The notes below the pieces were generated by a model that was given only the letters and a program-made list of their open reading frames with translations, had not been told where the DNA came from and ran no database searches. This document shows, piece by piece, positions 33,923-43,699 of a DNA stretch of 64,000 bases. A program made the translations under genes and the position numbers. The stretch spans positions 1,086,838 through 1,150,837 of the forward strand of contig JAZKBR010000002.1 in the NCBI GenBank assembly GCA_040388535.1, written 5' to 3'. Numbering within the stretch: the first letter of the stretch is position 1; the number at the start of each line of letters is the position of its first letter. Origin of the DNA: Gemmatimonadota bacterium (GTDB lineage: Bacteria; Gemmatimonadota; Gemmatimonadetes; Gemmatimonadales; GWC2-71-9).

Positions 33923-35656
33923 TTGAATTCCAACCCAACGTCACCCGAGAACCCGGAGCAGCGCACCGGGGAATTTGCGGCGATCCAGCCCGCGATACCG
34001 AGCCCGCTCCGAGGACTCGACCGGCTCGCCGTGCCGGGACCTCGTCCGCTGCTCGCCGGGATTCTCGTCGCCCGACTGTTGCTGGTCACCCTGGCGCTGG
34101 TTCAGGTGCTCGCACCAGGATGGGCCCGCGACGAACGCTGGCTTGTGGTGCTCGTGGCCATCGCCGCCATTCTGGGAAGTGGCTGGCTGGCGCACGTGCT
34201 GCGCCGGGGTGAGTCGCTTCCCGGGCCGTGGGCGATCGTGGCCCAGGCTGCGATCGACACTCTGGTGGTCACGGCGATGGTGTCGGTGGTGGATCGCGAT
34301 GCAGCGACACCAGTCGCCGCACTCTACGTAGCGCTCGTCACCCTCTACGCCCTGCTCCTGCCGGTCCGTCGTGGCTTGCTCGTGGTGGCATTCGCGACCC
34401 TCTGCTATGTCGCGGTCACCCTTCGCTTCACCGGTCTCGCCCCTGGTGCGACCTTCTGGACCCAGCTCGGCGTCATCGCCTTCGTCGGTTGCCTCATCGC
34501 CGTCCTGGGCAACCGGCTCGCCGGCGTCTCGGTGGAGCAGGCCGCGCTCGCTGCCGCACTGCAACAGGCCCGACTCGAGGCCGACGAGATTCTCGCGACC
34601 ATTCAGTCGGGCGTGATCAGCGTCGACGGCGAAGGGCGGCTCGGCTTCGTGAATCCGCGTGCGCGTCGTCTGCTCGGCGCGACCAGGGACACTTTCGTCG
34701 CCGGGCAGCCGGTGATGGAGACGCTTCGCTCCCGCTCGCGCGAGCTGCACGATGCCATCCAGCGCGGCATCGTCGACGGGGCCCGGGTCGCGCGCGGCGA
34801 GGCCGTGGTGCGGCGGGGCGACGGCTCGCTCTTCCCCGTCGGCCTCAGCACGACGACGTTTCAGCGTCCGGGGAATGCCGGCTCGGTGGTGACGGCGATC
34901 TTCACCGACATTTCGGGACTCAAGAAGTTGCAGGAATTCCGGCTGCGGGCCGAGCGGCTTGAGGCAGTGGCCGCACTGAGTGCTTCGCTGGCGCACGAGA
35001 TCCGGAACCCGCTCGCCGCGATCCGGAGTGCCGTCGAGCAGCTGGCCCGGGGCGTCGACCCCGACGACGAAGACGAGCAGACGCTGGCCCGGCTGGTGAT
35101 GCGCGAAAGCGAACGCCTCAATCGGCTCCTCAGCGAGTTCCTCGACTTCTCGCGGGTGCGCGCCACCAAGTTCGAGCATCTCGACCTGCTCGACGTGGCC
35201 CAGGATGCGGCCCGCGTGGTGGGGGAACGCCCCGATGCCCGCGGTGTCGAGATCATCGTCACGGGGAGCTCCACCGAACTCGAGGCCGATGCCGACCTGC
35301 TCCACCGGATCGCGAGCAACCTGATCCTCAACGCAGCCCAGGCACTCGATGGTCGCGGGCTCGTGGCCGTGACGGTGGGCAGTGCCGAACCGGGGGAAGG
35401 GCCGGCTTCGCTGGGCGAACACCCGGCCAAGCTGGTGATCCGTGACAATGGCCCCGGCATTCCCGAGCCGGTTCGCGAGCGGCTCTTCGAACCGTTCGTG
35501 ACCGGACGCCAGGGTGGAACCGGACTCGGACTCGCTATTGTGCAGCGCGCCGTCGCGGCGCACGGTGGCATCATTCTGGTGGATTCCGCCCCGCGGGCGG
35601 GCACGACATTCTCGATATTTCTGCCGGCGACCTGGGACAGGGAGGACAGGGCATGA
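33923..35656 (+). CDS. pilS: Sensor histidine kinase (PilS-like)
   Basis: About 577 residues if started at TTG 33923 (uncertain: no good ribosome-binding site, and the frame stays open upstream). About six membrane helices are followed by a PAS domain (ILATIQSGVISVDGEGRLGFVN), a HisKA helix with the phospho-His at residue 358 (ASLAHEIRNPLAAI) and an ATPase domain (NLILNAAQAL, DNGPGIP, GTGLGLAIVQ). It overlaps the NtrC-type regulator gene by four bases. PilS identity rests on its architecture, the partner and the sigma-54 pilin promoters in the same window. Confidence 0.85.
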   Translation: MNSNPTSPENPEQRTGEFAAIQPAIPSPLRGLDRLAVPGPRPLLAGILVARLLLVTLALVQVLAPGWARDERWLVVLVAIAAILGSGWLAHVLRRGESLPGPWAIVAQAAIDTLVVTAMVSVVDRDAATPVAALYVALVTLYALLLPVRRGLLVVAFATLCYVAVTLRFTGLAPGATFWTQLGVIAFVGCLIAVLGNRLAGVSVEQAALAAALQQARLEADEILATIQSGVISVDGEGRLGFVNPRARRLLGATRDTFVAGQPVMETLRSRSRELHDAIQRGIVDGARVARGEAVVRRGDGSLFPVGLSTTTFQRPGNAGSVVTAIFTDISGLKKLQEFRLRAERLEAVAALSASLAHEIRNPLAAIRSAVEQLARGVDPDDEDEQTLARLVMRESERLNRLLSEFLDFSRVRATKFEHLDLLDVAQDAARVVGERPDARGVEIIVTGSSTELEADADLLHRIASNLILNAAQALDGRGLVAVTVGSAEPGEGPASLGEHPAKLVIRDNGPGIPEPVRERLFEPFVTGRQGGTGLGLAIVQRAVAAHGGIILVDSAPRAGTTFSIFLPATWDREDRA

Positions 35657-37035
35657 GTGTACAGCCCTCGGTGCTGATCATTGACGACGAATCAGGGATT
35701 CTCGATACCCTGCGGATTCTCCTCAAGAAGGAAGGATTCGAAGTCGTGGTGGCGCAGGGCGGCAAGGCGGGGCTCGATGCCATCCGCACCGCCAGCGCCG
35801 ACATCGTCCTCACCGACGTGCGGATGCCGCAAGTCACCGGACTCGACATTCTGCAAGCCGTCAAGGAACACGACCCGATGACGCCGGTCATCCTGATGAC
35901 GGCGCAGGCCTCGTTGCAGAGCGCGATCCAGGCCGTCAATGCCGGCGCCTTCTATTACCTGCAGAAGCCGTTCGCGAATGACGAACTGGTCGCGATTCTC
36001 CGCCGGGCGTGCGAGTTCCGCCAGATCCGGGTCGAGAACAAGCAGCTCAAGCAGGAGATCCGGAAAACGGGCGGTGGCGCGCGGCCGGTGGTGTCGCGCC
36101 CGGTCGGCAAATCGCGGAAATTCATCGACGTCCTCCGCCTCGCCGACGTGGTCGCCCCCACCGATTCCACGGTGCTGATCGGAGGCGAGAGTGGCACCGG
36201 GAAAGAGGTGCTCGCGCGCTACATCCACGAAGCCTCGTTGCGCGCTGATGGCCCCTTTCTCTCGATCAACTGCGGCGCACTTCCCGAGACGCTGCTCGAG
36301 TCGGAACTCTTCGGCCACGTGAAGGGCTCCTTCACCGGTGCCGTGCGCGACAAGCAGGGGCTCTTCTCGGCCGCGCGGGGCGGTACCTTCTTCATGGACG
36401 AAGTCGGCGAGATGCCGGCATCGCTCCAGGTGAAGCTGTTGCGAGTGCTGCAGCAGCGCGAAGTGATTCCCGTGGGCGCCACGGAGTCGATCCCGGTCGA
36501 CGTCCGCATCATCGCCGCCACCAACCGTGATCTCGAGGAGGAGATGCGGCGCGGAAACTTCCGCTCCGACCTCTTCTACCGCCTCAACGTCATCGCGATG
36601 GAACTGCCACCGCTGCGCGAGCGTCGCGACGATCTCATCCTGCTGATGGATCGCTTCCTTCAGGATCTCGCAGCAGACCGCGGGATCGAGCCGAAGGCAC
36701 TCAATTCGGAAGCGATGGACGCGGTAATGGTCTACGAGTGGCCGGGCAACGTGCGTGAACTGCAGAACGCCCTGGAACACGCCACGGTCTTTTCGCGTGG
36801 TGGCCTGATCGAGGCGCAGCATCTCCCCGACCGGATCACCCGCCGGAAGAAGGAACCGCTGGTCGCCGATCGAGCGCAGCCCAATCCACAGCTCGACCTG
36901 ATCGAACGCTCCTACATCATGTTCGTGCTGCAGGCCGAGGGCGGCAACAAGACGCGAGCCGCGGAAGTCCTCGGCATCGATCCAAGTACACTGTACCGCA
37001 AGCTGTCGCGTTACGAGGGAACCGAGGTCAAGTAG
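35653..37035 (+). CDS. pilR: NtrC-family sigma-54 activator (PilR-like)
   Basis: 460 residues: a receiver domain (LIIDDES, phospho-Asp in [10 protein letters not shown], Lys in LQKPF), an AAA+ domain with Walker A GESGTGKE, the sigma-54 contact loop GSFTGA (GAFTGA variant) and Walker [14 protein letters not shown], and a Fis-type HTH at the C-terminus ([20 protein letters not shown]). Activates sigma-54 promoters, most probably those before pilin 1, pilin 2 and pilM. Overlaps pilS by four bases. A glycosyltransferase gene follows one base after the stop. Confidence 0.93.
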   Translation: MSVQPSVLIIDDESGILDTLRILLKKEGFEVVVAQGGKAGLDAIRTASADIVLTDVRMPQVTGLDILQAVKEHDPMTPVILMTAQASLQSAIQAVNAGAFYYLQKPFANDELVAILRRACEFRQIRVENKQLKQEIRKTGGGARPVVSRPVGKSRKFIDVLRLADVVAPTDSTVLIGGESGTGKEVLARYIHEASLRADGPFLSINCGALPETLLESELFGHVKGSFTGAVRDKQGLFSAARGGTFFMDEVGEMPASLQVKLLRVLQQREVIPVGATESIPVDVRIIAATNRDLEEEMRRGNFRSDLFYRLNVIAMELPPLRERRDDLILLMDRFLQDLAADRGIEPKALNSEAMDAVMVYEWPGNVRELQNALEHATVFSRGGLIEAQHLPDRITRRKKEPLVADRAQPNPQLDLIERSYIMFVLQAEGGNKTRAAEVLGIDPSTLYRKLSRYEGTEVK

Positions 37036-37036
37036 C

Positions 37037-39049
37037 GTGGCGCAGCTCGCCGCACTGCTGCTGGCGCTGTTCGGATTGCTGCCGATCGCCAACTGGATCG
37101 CCGGCGGGCACGCGGCACCGTGGTACGACGAGCGGTTGCGGCTCTGGAGCATCGGCGGCGCGCTGGTGGCCGCCGCAGCAATATCCGTCGGTGCGGCCAT
37201 CCGTCGCTGGCCGACGCTCTGGGCCGACGGTGCGTGGGGCAGGGTATCCACGCGCTGGCACAGCGCCGGAAGGCGCGCCGATGCCGGCATCGCCCTCTCG
37301 GCTGGTGTGATCTACGCCGGCATTGCCCGTATCGTCTTCTCCGCCAAGCCGCTCCTCACCGACGAAATCATCCAGCTCTATCAGGCGCGGATCTTCGCGA
37401 GCGGACACCTCTGGCTCCCCGCGCCCGCACATCCCGAGTTCACGTCAGCGATGAACCTGATTGACTGGGGTGGCAAGGTGTACGGACAGTTTCCCGCCGG
37501 TGGACCGGCGATGCTCGCACTGGGCACACTGCTCCACATCGAATGGCTGGTCGGGCCGATCGCTGCGGCGGCCGGGGTCTACTGCTTCGCTCGGCTGCTC
37601 CGCATCGTCGAGCCACGCATTGGTGTTGCGCTCGCCGCGCTGCTGCTCTTCGCCCTGGCCCCGTTCACGATGTTCCTCGGTGGTTCGATGATGAACCACA
37701 CGACGACGCTGGCGTGGCTGCTCGGGGCCGCGCTCGCGCTTGCCCACGCGACCAGAGCGACGGCCCCGGCCGGTGCTGGTGCCGTGCCTCGCGCGGCACT
37801 CCTCCTGGGCGTAGCCCTCGGTGTCGCCGCGACGATCCGTCCGCTCGACGGGCTCGCGTTTGCGCTTCCCGCGGCAGTCTGGCTCCTGCTGCGCGCCTTG
37901 CGGGGTGGTCGCGCCGAATGGATCGCGTTGATCGCGAGCGGCATCGGTGTGGCGCTGCCGCTCGCGGCCCTCTTCTGGGTCAACAACGCCCAGACCGGCC
38001 ATCCGCTCGAATTCGGCTACATCACCATGTGGGGGCGGTCGCACGAACTCGGCTTCCACGACGCCCCCTGGGGCCCGCCCCACACGCCGGCGCGCGGACT
38101 CGAGCTGATCAATCTCTACCTGCTGAGGTTGCAGACCTGGTTCCTCGAGACGCCCGTGCCGGCGCTGCTCTTCGCCACCGGCGCGCTCGCCCTGACCCGC
38201 GTGCTGACTGCGTTCGACCGCTATGTGCTCGCTTCGTGCGGGCTCCTGTTGCTGGCATACTTCGCCTACTGGCACGACGGCTTCTATCTCGGCCCCCGCT
38301 TCGTCCTGCCGCTGGCTCCGTGGCTCGCGCTCTGGACCGCCCGCTTCCCGTCGGCACTGGCCGAACGCGGAGCATCGCTGATCGCGCAACGGATGACACT
38401 CACGGCCGGGATCACGGCGCTGCTCCTGGGCGGCCTGGTGTTGCTGCCGATCCGGGCCGAGCAATATCGCGCGGGGTTGCCGGTGATGCGGCTCGATGCG
38501 GATGACGCGGCGCGAACTGCCGGGGTGCACGATGCAATCGTGCTGGTGCGGGAGAGTTGGGGTGCGCAACTGTATGCGAGGATGTGGGGGCTCGGGGTGT
38601 CGCGCATCGACGCCCACAACATCTACTCGCGCATGGATATCTGCCGGCTCGATGCTCTGCTGCAGGAGTTCGAAGGACGCGGTGGCACCGCGGCCGATTT
38701 TCTTGCCCGGGCCAGACCGATCGCCGATGCATCACACCGCCTGGTGCGGTTGCGCAACGTCGGCGACTCGGCGGTGCACCTGATGGCGGGCGCCACGGTA
38801 TCGCCTGCCTGCCTCCGCCGCATCCGCGAGAATCAGGCGGGCTTCACGACCTTCGCACCGCTCCTGCTCGCGGGGAAAGCTGGCAATCATTTCGTGCGCG
38901 ATCTCCACGCGCTCGACTCGCTGCTGCTGCGTGAACACCCGGGGAAGCCGGTCTATCTGCTGGTCAGGGACACCACGGCGACGGCGCCGCTCCGGTTGCT
39001 GCCGGTCGCAATTGATTCGGCAGTGGCCGAATGGCGCGCGCGAGACTGA
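37037..39049 (+). CDS. GT-C-type membrane glycosyltransferase, paralogue 1
   Basis: 670 residues, GTG start one base after pilR. About 12 membrane helices. The first periplasmic loop has the acidic pair typical of GT-C enzymes (LLTDEIIQLYQARIF), followed by GGKVYGQFPAGGPAML. Such enzymes use polyprenyl-phosphate sugars as donors. It is closely related to the gene at 39900, the first 30 residues being nearly the same. Acceptor unknown; being the third gene of the pilSR run suggests pilin or a surface glycan. Confidence 0.8.
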   Translation: MAQLAALLLALFGLLPIANWIAGGHAAPWYDERLRLWSIGGALVAAAAISVGAAIRRWPTLWADGAWGRVSTRWHSAGRRADAGIALSAGVIYAGIARIVFSAKPLLTDEIIQLYQARIFASGHLWLPAPAHPEFTSAMNLIDWGGKVYGQFPAGGPAMLALGTLLHIEWLVGPIAAAAGVYCFARLLRIVEPRIGVALAALLLFALAPFTMFLGGSMMNHTTTLAWLLGAALALAHATRATAPAGAGAVPRAALLLGVALGVAATIRPLDGLAFALPAAVWLLLRALRGGRAEWIALIASGIGVALPLAALFWVNNAQTGHPLEFGYITMWGRSHELGFHDAPWGPPHTPARGLELINLYLLRLQTWFLETPVPALLFATGALALTRVLTAFDRYVLASCGLLLLAYFAYWHDGFYLGPRFVLPLAPWLALWTARFPSALAERGASLIAQRMTLTAGITALLLGGLVLLPIRAEQYRAGLPVMRLDADDAARTAGVHDAIVLVRESWGAQLYARMWGLGVSRIDAHNIYSRMDICRLDALLQEFEGRGGTAADFLARARPIADASHRLVRLRNVGDSAVHLMAGATVSPACLRRIRENQAGFTTFAPLLLAGKAGNHFVRDLHALDSLLLREHPGKPVYLLVRDTTATAPLRLLPVAIDSAVAEWRARD

Positions 39050-39062
39050 GGGTACTCGAACA

Positions 39063-39521
39063 TCAGTATTCGCCGTCTTTCAGAAGCATCGCCTCAAGCA
39101 ATGGGTGGCGGGGAGATGCGAAAGGCGACGTCACCGTCACGCCATTCCAGGTGAATCCCTCCTGATAGTCTTCGCTCAGGAGCAGGCGACATCCCGACTC
39201 CGCTGCCGACGCCAGAATCAGCGCGTCCCAGATGCCGAGTCGGTGGTCGACTGCAAGGTCGAGGGCCATGGCGAACGCGCCGGCGGTCGTCGAAACGAAG
39301 GGAACGGCATCGCCGAGACTGATTACGGCCTCTCGCGCCTCAACTCGCGACCGATTGCCCCGGTGGGTCAGGACGTGAAAGAACTCTCCCAGTACCACGG
39401 TGGGCACCGAGAGCGTGCCCCGCGGCATTCGCTGCAGCAAGTCGAGCACCGCCTCACGTCGGGGGGCGTCATCGAGCCCCTCGGCGTAGAGGAGCACATT
39501 GGTATCGATCGCGACTTTCAT
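39063..39521 (-). CDS. vapC: PIN-domain toxin (VapC-like)
   Basis: 152 residues. Acidic active-site residues in order: AIDTNVLLYAE, TVVLGEFFHVL and GIWDALILASA, with LLSEDYQEG near the end, matching PIN ribonucleases. It starts two bases after the antitoxin stop. Cleaves RNA when free of antitoxin. Inserted between two paralogous glycosyltransferases. Confidence 0.88.
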   Translation of the reverse strand: MKVAIDTNVLLYAEGLDDAPRREAVLDLLQRMPRGTLSVPTVVLGEFFHVLTHRGNRSRVEAREAVISLGDAVPFVSTTAGAFAMALDLAVDHRLGIWDALILASAAESGCRLLLSEDYQEGFTWNGVTVTSPFASPRHPLLEAMLLKDGEY

Positions 39522-39523
39522 CG

Positions 39524-39763
39524 TCAGTCGTCGTGCATGTCGTCGCGCGTGATCTTGCCGAGATGCATGACCGGGTTGTTTCGCAGCCGGGCGAGCAGGG
39601 CCGTCATTGCAGCATCTTTCACGCGGTCCTCGAGGGGAATAGGAACGATTTTCGCGACTGGCTTCCCGTGGCTCGTCACGACGTAGCTCGCGCCATCGCG
39701 TACTTCTCGCAGCACCCGCGAGAATTCCCGGTTCGCATCCGCCGCAGAGATGGAGATCGACAT
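39524..39763 (-). CDS. Phd/YefM-family antitoxin
   Basis: 79 residues. The N-terminal DNA-binding part is typical (ISAADANREFSRVLREVRDG, ASYVVTSHGKPVAKIVPI); the C-terminal helix neutralises the toxin. Starts with ATG 39763, preceded by GAGG in the leader and by the inverted repeat at 39778-39794, the likely autoregulatory operator. Confidence 0.88.
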   Translation of the reverse strand: MSISISAADANREFSRVLREVRDGASYVVTSHGKPVAKIVPIPLEDRVKDAAMTALLARLRNNPVMHLGKITRDDMHDD

Positions 39764-39777
39764 CGTTTCCTCACAAA

Positions 39778-39794
39778 GTAGTGATTTACACTAC
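39778..39794 (-). promoter_or_regulatory. Toxin-antitoxin operator
   Basis: GTAGTG-ATTTA-CACTAC, a perfect six-base inverted repeat 15 bases upstream of the antitoxin start, in an AT-rich patch. Fits autoregulation by a Phd/YefM-VapC complex. The rest of the 39764-39899 gap shows no further signal. Confidence 0.65.
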
Positions 39795-39899
39795 CATATC
39801 TATTTGGGCGCGATTGCCGCCGCAAGATCCCCGTTCTGGCGGGAATTGACGCGGCCGGCGGCTGGGCGAACGGCACCATTTCGCGCAGAGATGGGCTGA

Positions 39900-41906
39900 A
39901 TGGCCCAGCTCGCGGCGCTCGTCCTGATCGTGTTCGGGTTGCTCCCGCTCGCCAACTGGATCCCCGGCGGGCACGCGGCGCCGTGGTATGACGAGCGGCT
40001 GCGCCTCTGGGCGAGCGGCGGTGCGATCGTGGTCGGTGTGGCGCTCATCGCCGGGATCGCGGCGCGCCGCTATCCGGCGAAGTGGCCCGTGGGCGGCTGG
40101 ACCCGACTCGCCGAGCGCTGGCACGCGGCAGATCGCCGAGCCGACGGCGCCATCGCGCTGCTGGCTGCGCTGCTCTACGCCGTGGTCTCAAAGGTCGTCC
40201 TCTCGGCCAAACCGTTGCTCATCGACGAAGTCATCCAGCTCTACCAGGCGCGAGTCTTCGCCGGTGGCAGGCTCTGGGCAGTGGCAGCCGCGCACCCCGA
40301 GTTCACCTCCTCGATGCACCTGCTCGACTGGGGCGGCAAGGTGTACGGGCAGTTCCCGGCGGGCGGACCGGCGATGCTCGCGATCGGGACACTGCTCCAC
40401 GCCGAATGGCTGGTCGGGCCTGTCTCCGCCGCGATCGGCGTTTACCTCTTTGCCCGATTGCTCCGGGTCCTCGAGCCGCGCCACGGCGTCGCGCTCGCCG
40501 CCGTCCTGATGCTCGCCTTCGCGCCGTTCTCCGTCTTTCTCGACGCCTCGATGATGAATCACGTGACCGAGACGACGTGGCTGATTGCGGCGGGGTATTG
40601 GCTCGCCCGCGCGACGGATTCAGGTTCGACGGCGGCGCGAGGCACCGCCGCAGCGGGATTCCTCATGGGCGGATGTTTCGGCATCGCCGCGACGATCCGG
40701 CCGCTCGATGCGGCGAGCTTCGCGATTCCCGCAGCGGCCTGGCTCGGCTGGCGCGCGCTGCGCGGCGGCCGCCGGGAACTCCTGGCCTTCCTCGCGAGCG
40801 GGATCGGCGTCGCGATTCCAATCGCGCTCCTGCTGCTCGTGAACAAGTCGCAGACCGGCAACCCGTTCGAGTTCGGCTACATCGCGATGTGGGGTAAGTC
40901 CCACGAGCTGGGCTTCCACGAAGCGCCCTGGGGATTTCCGCATACGCCCGCGCGCGGTGTCGAGCTGGTGAACCTCTACCTGCTCCGCCTGCAGAGCTAT
41001 TTCCTCGAGACACCAGTGCCGGCGCTACTCTTCGCCACTGGCGCGCTCGCCCTCACTCGCGTGCTGTCGGCGTTCGATCGCTGGATCCTCGCCGGGAGTG
41101 CACTCCTGCTGCTCTCCTATTTCGCGTACTGGCACGACGGTTTCTACCTCGGGCCCCGCTTTGTCCTGCCGCTGGCGCCGTGGCTCGCGCTCTGGACCGT
41201 GCGCCTCCCCGCCGTGCTGCGTGAGCGCGGCGCGTCGCTCCCCGTGCAGCGGGGAGTACTCACCGGCGGGCTGGTCGCGTTGGTCATGGGCGCCACGATG
41301 CTGCTGCCGCTCCGGGCGGAGCAGTATCGCAACGGCATGCTCTCGATGCGGTTCGATGTCGACGCACTGGCCGAGCAGGCGGGGGTGCGCAATGCCGTCG
41401 TCTTTGCACGAGAGAGCTGGGGCGCGCAACTGGTCGTTCGGATGTGGGCGCTCGGCGTCACGCGCGTGGGGGCCGAGCAGCTCTATCGCACCAGCGACGC
41501 CTGTCGACTCGAGGAGACCCTCACCGCCGTCGAGCGGGTGCACGGTGATTCACTGATGCTCGTGCAACGACTCGCCCCGTTCCGGGCCGATTCCTCGAAG
41601 CTGGTAGCGCTGCACGGTTCGCCCGACACCACGGCGCACGTCCTCCCCGGCTCCACGCTCGCGCCCGCCTGCATCCGGCGGATCATGGAAGATCGCGCTG
41701 GCTTCACCGTCTATTCGCCGCTGCTGCTCGCAGGGAAGAGTGGAAACATCTATCTGCGCGACCTGCATGACCTCGACAGCATCGCCATCGCCGAACATCC
41801 GGGAAAGCCTCTCTTCCTGCTGACCCAGGAGGGCGTCACCGGCGGCGTCTTGCGCTTCACTCCGATCAGCATCGATTCGGCACGCACGGCGTGGGCCGAA
41901 CAATGA
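39900..41906 (+). CDS. GT-C-type membrane glycosyltransferase, paralogue 2
   Basis: 668 residues, ATG start. Same architecture as the gene at 37037: MAQLAALVLIVFGLLPLANW at the start, the acidic loop LLIDEVIQLYQARVF, GGKVYGQFPAGGPAMLAIG, then FEFGYIAMWGKSHELGFHEA and YWHDGFYLGPRFVLPLAPWLALW. The C-terminal 200 residues are periplasmic. Likely a tandem duplicate now separated by the toxin-antitoxin module. ATGA overlap with the GT2 gene downstream suggests a shared pathway. Confidence 0.8.
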   Translation: MAQLAALVLIVFGLLPLANWIPGGHAAPWYDERLRLWASGGAIVVGVALIAGIAARRYPAKWPVGGWTRLAERWHAADRRADGAIALLAALLYAVVSKVVLSAKPLLIDEVIQLYQARVFAGGRLWAVAAAHPEFTSSMHLLDWGGKVYGQFPAGGPAMLAIGTLLHAEWLVGPVSAAIGVYLFARLLRVLEPRHGVALAAVLMLAFAPFSVFLDASMMNHVTETTWLIAAGYWLARATDSGSTAARGTAAAGFLMGGCFGIAATIRPLDAASFAIPAAAWLGWRALRGGRRELLAFLASGIGVAIPIALLLLVNKSQTGNPFEFGYIAMWGKSHELGFHEAPWGFPHTPARGVELVNLYLLRLQSYFLETPVPALLFATGALALTRVLSAFDRWILAGSALLLLSYFAYWHDGFYLGPRFVLPLAPWLALWTVRLPAVLRERGASLPVQRGVLTGGLVALVMGATMLLPLRAEQYRNGMLSMRFDVDALAEQAGVRNAVVFARESWGAQLVVRMWALGVTRVGAEQLYRTSDACRLEETLTAVERVHGDSLMLVQRLAPFRADSSKLVALHGSPDTTAHVLPGSTLAPACIRRIMEDRAGFTVYSPLLLAGKSGNIYLRDLHDLDSIAIAEHPGKPLFLLTQEGVTGGVLRFTPISIDSARTAWAEQ

Positions 41907-42631
41907 ACAGTTCGCGGTTCGCCCTGGTGATCCCTGCCTTCAACGAGGCGAAGCGACTGCACGCGGAAGCGTTCCTCGCGTTTGTAGCGGCGCAGGATGC
42001 GGTCGACCTCCGTTTCGTCGACGACGGCTCCACCGATGACACGGCCGCGCAGCTCGATGCCCTCGCTGCCCAGGCTCCTGAACGAATCCAGGTGCTCCAC
42101 TTGCCGCGTAACGGCGGCAAGGGCGAGGCAGTGCGACGTGGACTGCGCGACGCCTTGTCAGCGGGCTACTCGCTGGTCGGCTATCTCGACGCCGATCTCG
42201 CGGCGCCGCTCGACAGCGCACTCCTTCTCCGTGGAGCACTCATCGCCGACCCCGCGCTCACGCTCGCGCTCGGCTCGCGCATCAAGCTGCTCGGCTGGCA
42301 TATCACCCGATCGGAGCGACGCCACTACCTCGGTCGTATCTTCGCGACCTGCGCTTCACTGGTGCTCGGGCTCGCCGTGTACGACACCCAGTGCGGCGCC
42401 AAGGCGCTGCGCAGCGGGGCGGCGGCCGATGCCGCGCTCGGCGCGCCCTTCCTGTCGCGATGGCTCTTTGATGTGGAGCTGCTTGCGCGGCTGCGCGATG
42501 CGGATGCCACGATGCGCGAGGTGCCGTTGCCGGTGTGGCAGGATCCCGGTGGCTCAAGCCTCCGCTTGCGCGATTTCCTGCGCGCCCCGCTCGAGCTCTG
42601 GCGAATTCGCCGCCGCTATCCGCCGCGCTGA
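41903..42631 (+). CDS. GT2 polyprenyl-phosphate sugar transferase (ALG5-like)
   Basis: 242 residues. GT-A fold with ALVIPAFNEAKRLH, DDGSTDDT, NGGKGEAVRRGL, YLDADLAAPL (metal-binding DxD) and VYDTQCGAKALR, the last being diagnostic of dolichyl-phosphate beta-glucosyltransferase relatives. It would make the lipid-linked sugar used by the GT-C enzyme coupled upstream. Its 3' end overlaps the convergent DUF2304 gene by 16 bases. Confidence 0.87.
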   Translation: MNSSRFALVIPAFNEAKRLHAEAFLAFVAAQDAVDLRFVDDGSTDDTAAQLDALAAQAPERIQVLHLPRNGGKGEAVRRGLRDALSAGYSLVGYLDADLAAPLDSALLLRGALIADPALTLALGSRIKLLGWHITRSERRHYLGRIFATCASLVLGLAVYDTQCGAKALRSGAAADAALGAPFLSRWLFDVELLARLRDADATMREVPLPVWQDPGGSSLRLRDFLRAPLELWRIRRRYPPR

Positions 42632-42945
42632 ACGCCCTCATCGCGCAGCGCCACGTGCTGCGCCAGTGTGGTGAGGTCGCGCTGCATGCGCCGCATCGTC
42701 GCCGCGCTGGTGGCGAAGTGGAAGAGGCAGAAGACGATGAAGAAGTAGAACATCAGGTCGGCGCCGCGGCCGATCCCGAGCAGCTTCGCGAGCATGTTGG
42801 TCCATTCGGGATAGACGATCAGCACCACGCCGGCACAGGCGAGGCTGAGGTAGGTGAGTCGGTCCATCGCGGTAGAGCGGAGCCGGATGGTGTAGAAGGC
42901 GAAGAGCGCCAGCGAGGCGAGCAGGGCAATCTGCGAACCCTTCAT
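42616..42945 (-). CDS. DUF2304-like small membrane protein
   Basis: 109 residues from ATG 42945, with GGAGAT just upstream. Three hydrophobic segments (IALLASLALFAFYTI, YLSLACAGVVLIVYP, LMFYFFIVFCLFHFA) and a C-terminal helix. DUF2304 proteins usually sit next to a GT2 gene, as here, where it overlaps the GT2 gene by ATGA, and are thought to anchor or flip its product. Confidence 0.8.
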   Translation of the reverse strand: MKGSQIALLASLALFAFYTIRLRSTAMDRLTYLSLACAGVVLIVYPEWTNMLAKLLGIGRGADLMFYFFIVFCLFHFATSAATMRRMQRDLTTLAQHVALRDEGVQRGG

Positions 42946-43670
42946 GATCGGGATCTCCGGGGTGTGAGCAGCAGGTCCCAGAGGATGCTGATGGCATCCA
43001 CGAACCGCTGGCCCTTGGCGATGGAATACTCGGTATAGCTCACGTGAACCGGTCGCTCGACACAGCGAAGCCCGCAGCGGGCAATCTCGGCCTGGATTTC
43101 CGACGCGTGCGCCATCCGGTCCTGCTCGAGTCGCAACTGTCGCAGCGCAATGGTGGAGAACGCGCGCAGCCCGTTGTGCGAATCGGTGAGGGCAAGCCCC
43201 GTGGTCGTGCGACTCACCCAGGTGGCCGCGCGCAGCAACAGCCGGCGGAGTGGTGGCACTTCGGCGCGAGTAGTCGCATCGAGAAAGCGCGAACCGAGGA
43301 CGACATCGGCCTCGCCCGCAGCAATCGGCGCGATGAGTGTGGCCACCGCGGCGGTGTCGTGCTGTCCGTCGGCATCGAAGGTCACCACATACCGGCACGC
43401 GGGTTGGGCGAGCGCCCAGGCGAAGCCGGTGCGGAGCGCGGCGCCCTGGCCAAGATTCACAGGGTGTCGCAGTACCGTGGCACCGGCGGCCGCTGCGGCG
43501 GTAGCTGTGGCATCGGGAGAGCCGTCGTCGACGACGCAGACGCGCCACCCGAGGTGCCGCAGGGCGGTGACGACCTGTGCCACCATCGTGGCCTCGCGGA
43601 AGGCCGGGACCACGATCACGGTTGCCGCCAATGCATCAGGCGTGACAGCTTCCTGCGACGTAACGCTCAC
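42942..43670 (-). CDS. GT2 glycosyltransferase (DPM1-like)
   Basis: 242 residues. TVIVVPAFREATMVAQVV, CVVDDGSPDAT, NLGQGAALRTGF, TFDADGQHD (DxD motif) and SRFLDATTR follow the order of polyprenyl-phosphate mannose/glucose synthases. The C-terminus has no membrane helices, the partner DUF2304 protein probably providing them. Divergent from the gene at 43700 with 29 bases between. Confidence 0.87.
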   Translation of the reverse strand: MSVTSQEAVTPDALAATVIVVPAFREATMVAQVVTALRHLGWRVCVVDDGSPDATATAAAAAGATVLRHPVNLGQGAALRTGFAWALAQPACRYVVTFDADGQHDTAAVATLIAPIAAGEADVVLGSRFLDATTRAEVPPLRRLLLRAATWVSRTTTGLALTDSHNGLRAFSTIALRQLRLEQDRMAHASEIQAEIARCGLRCVERPVHVSYTEYSIAKGQRFVDAISILWDLLLTPRRSRS

Positions 43671-43699
43671 TTCACCTCACCAATAAGCTGGTAGCCATC

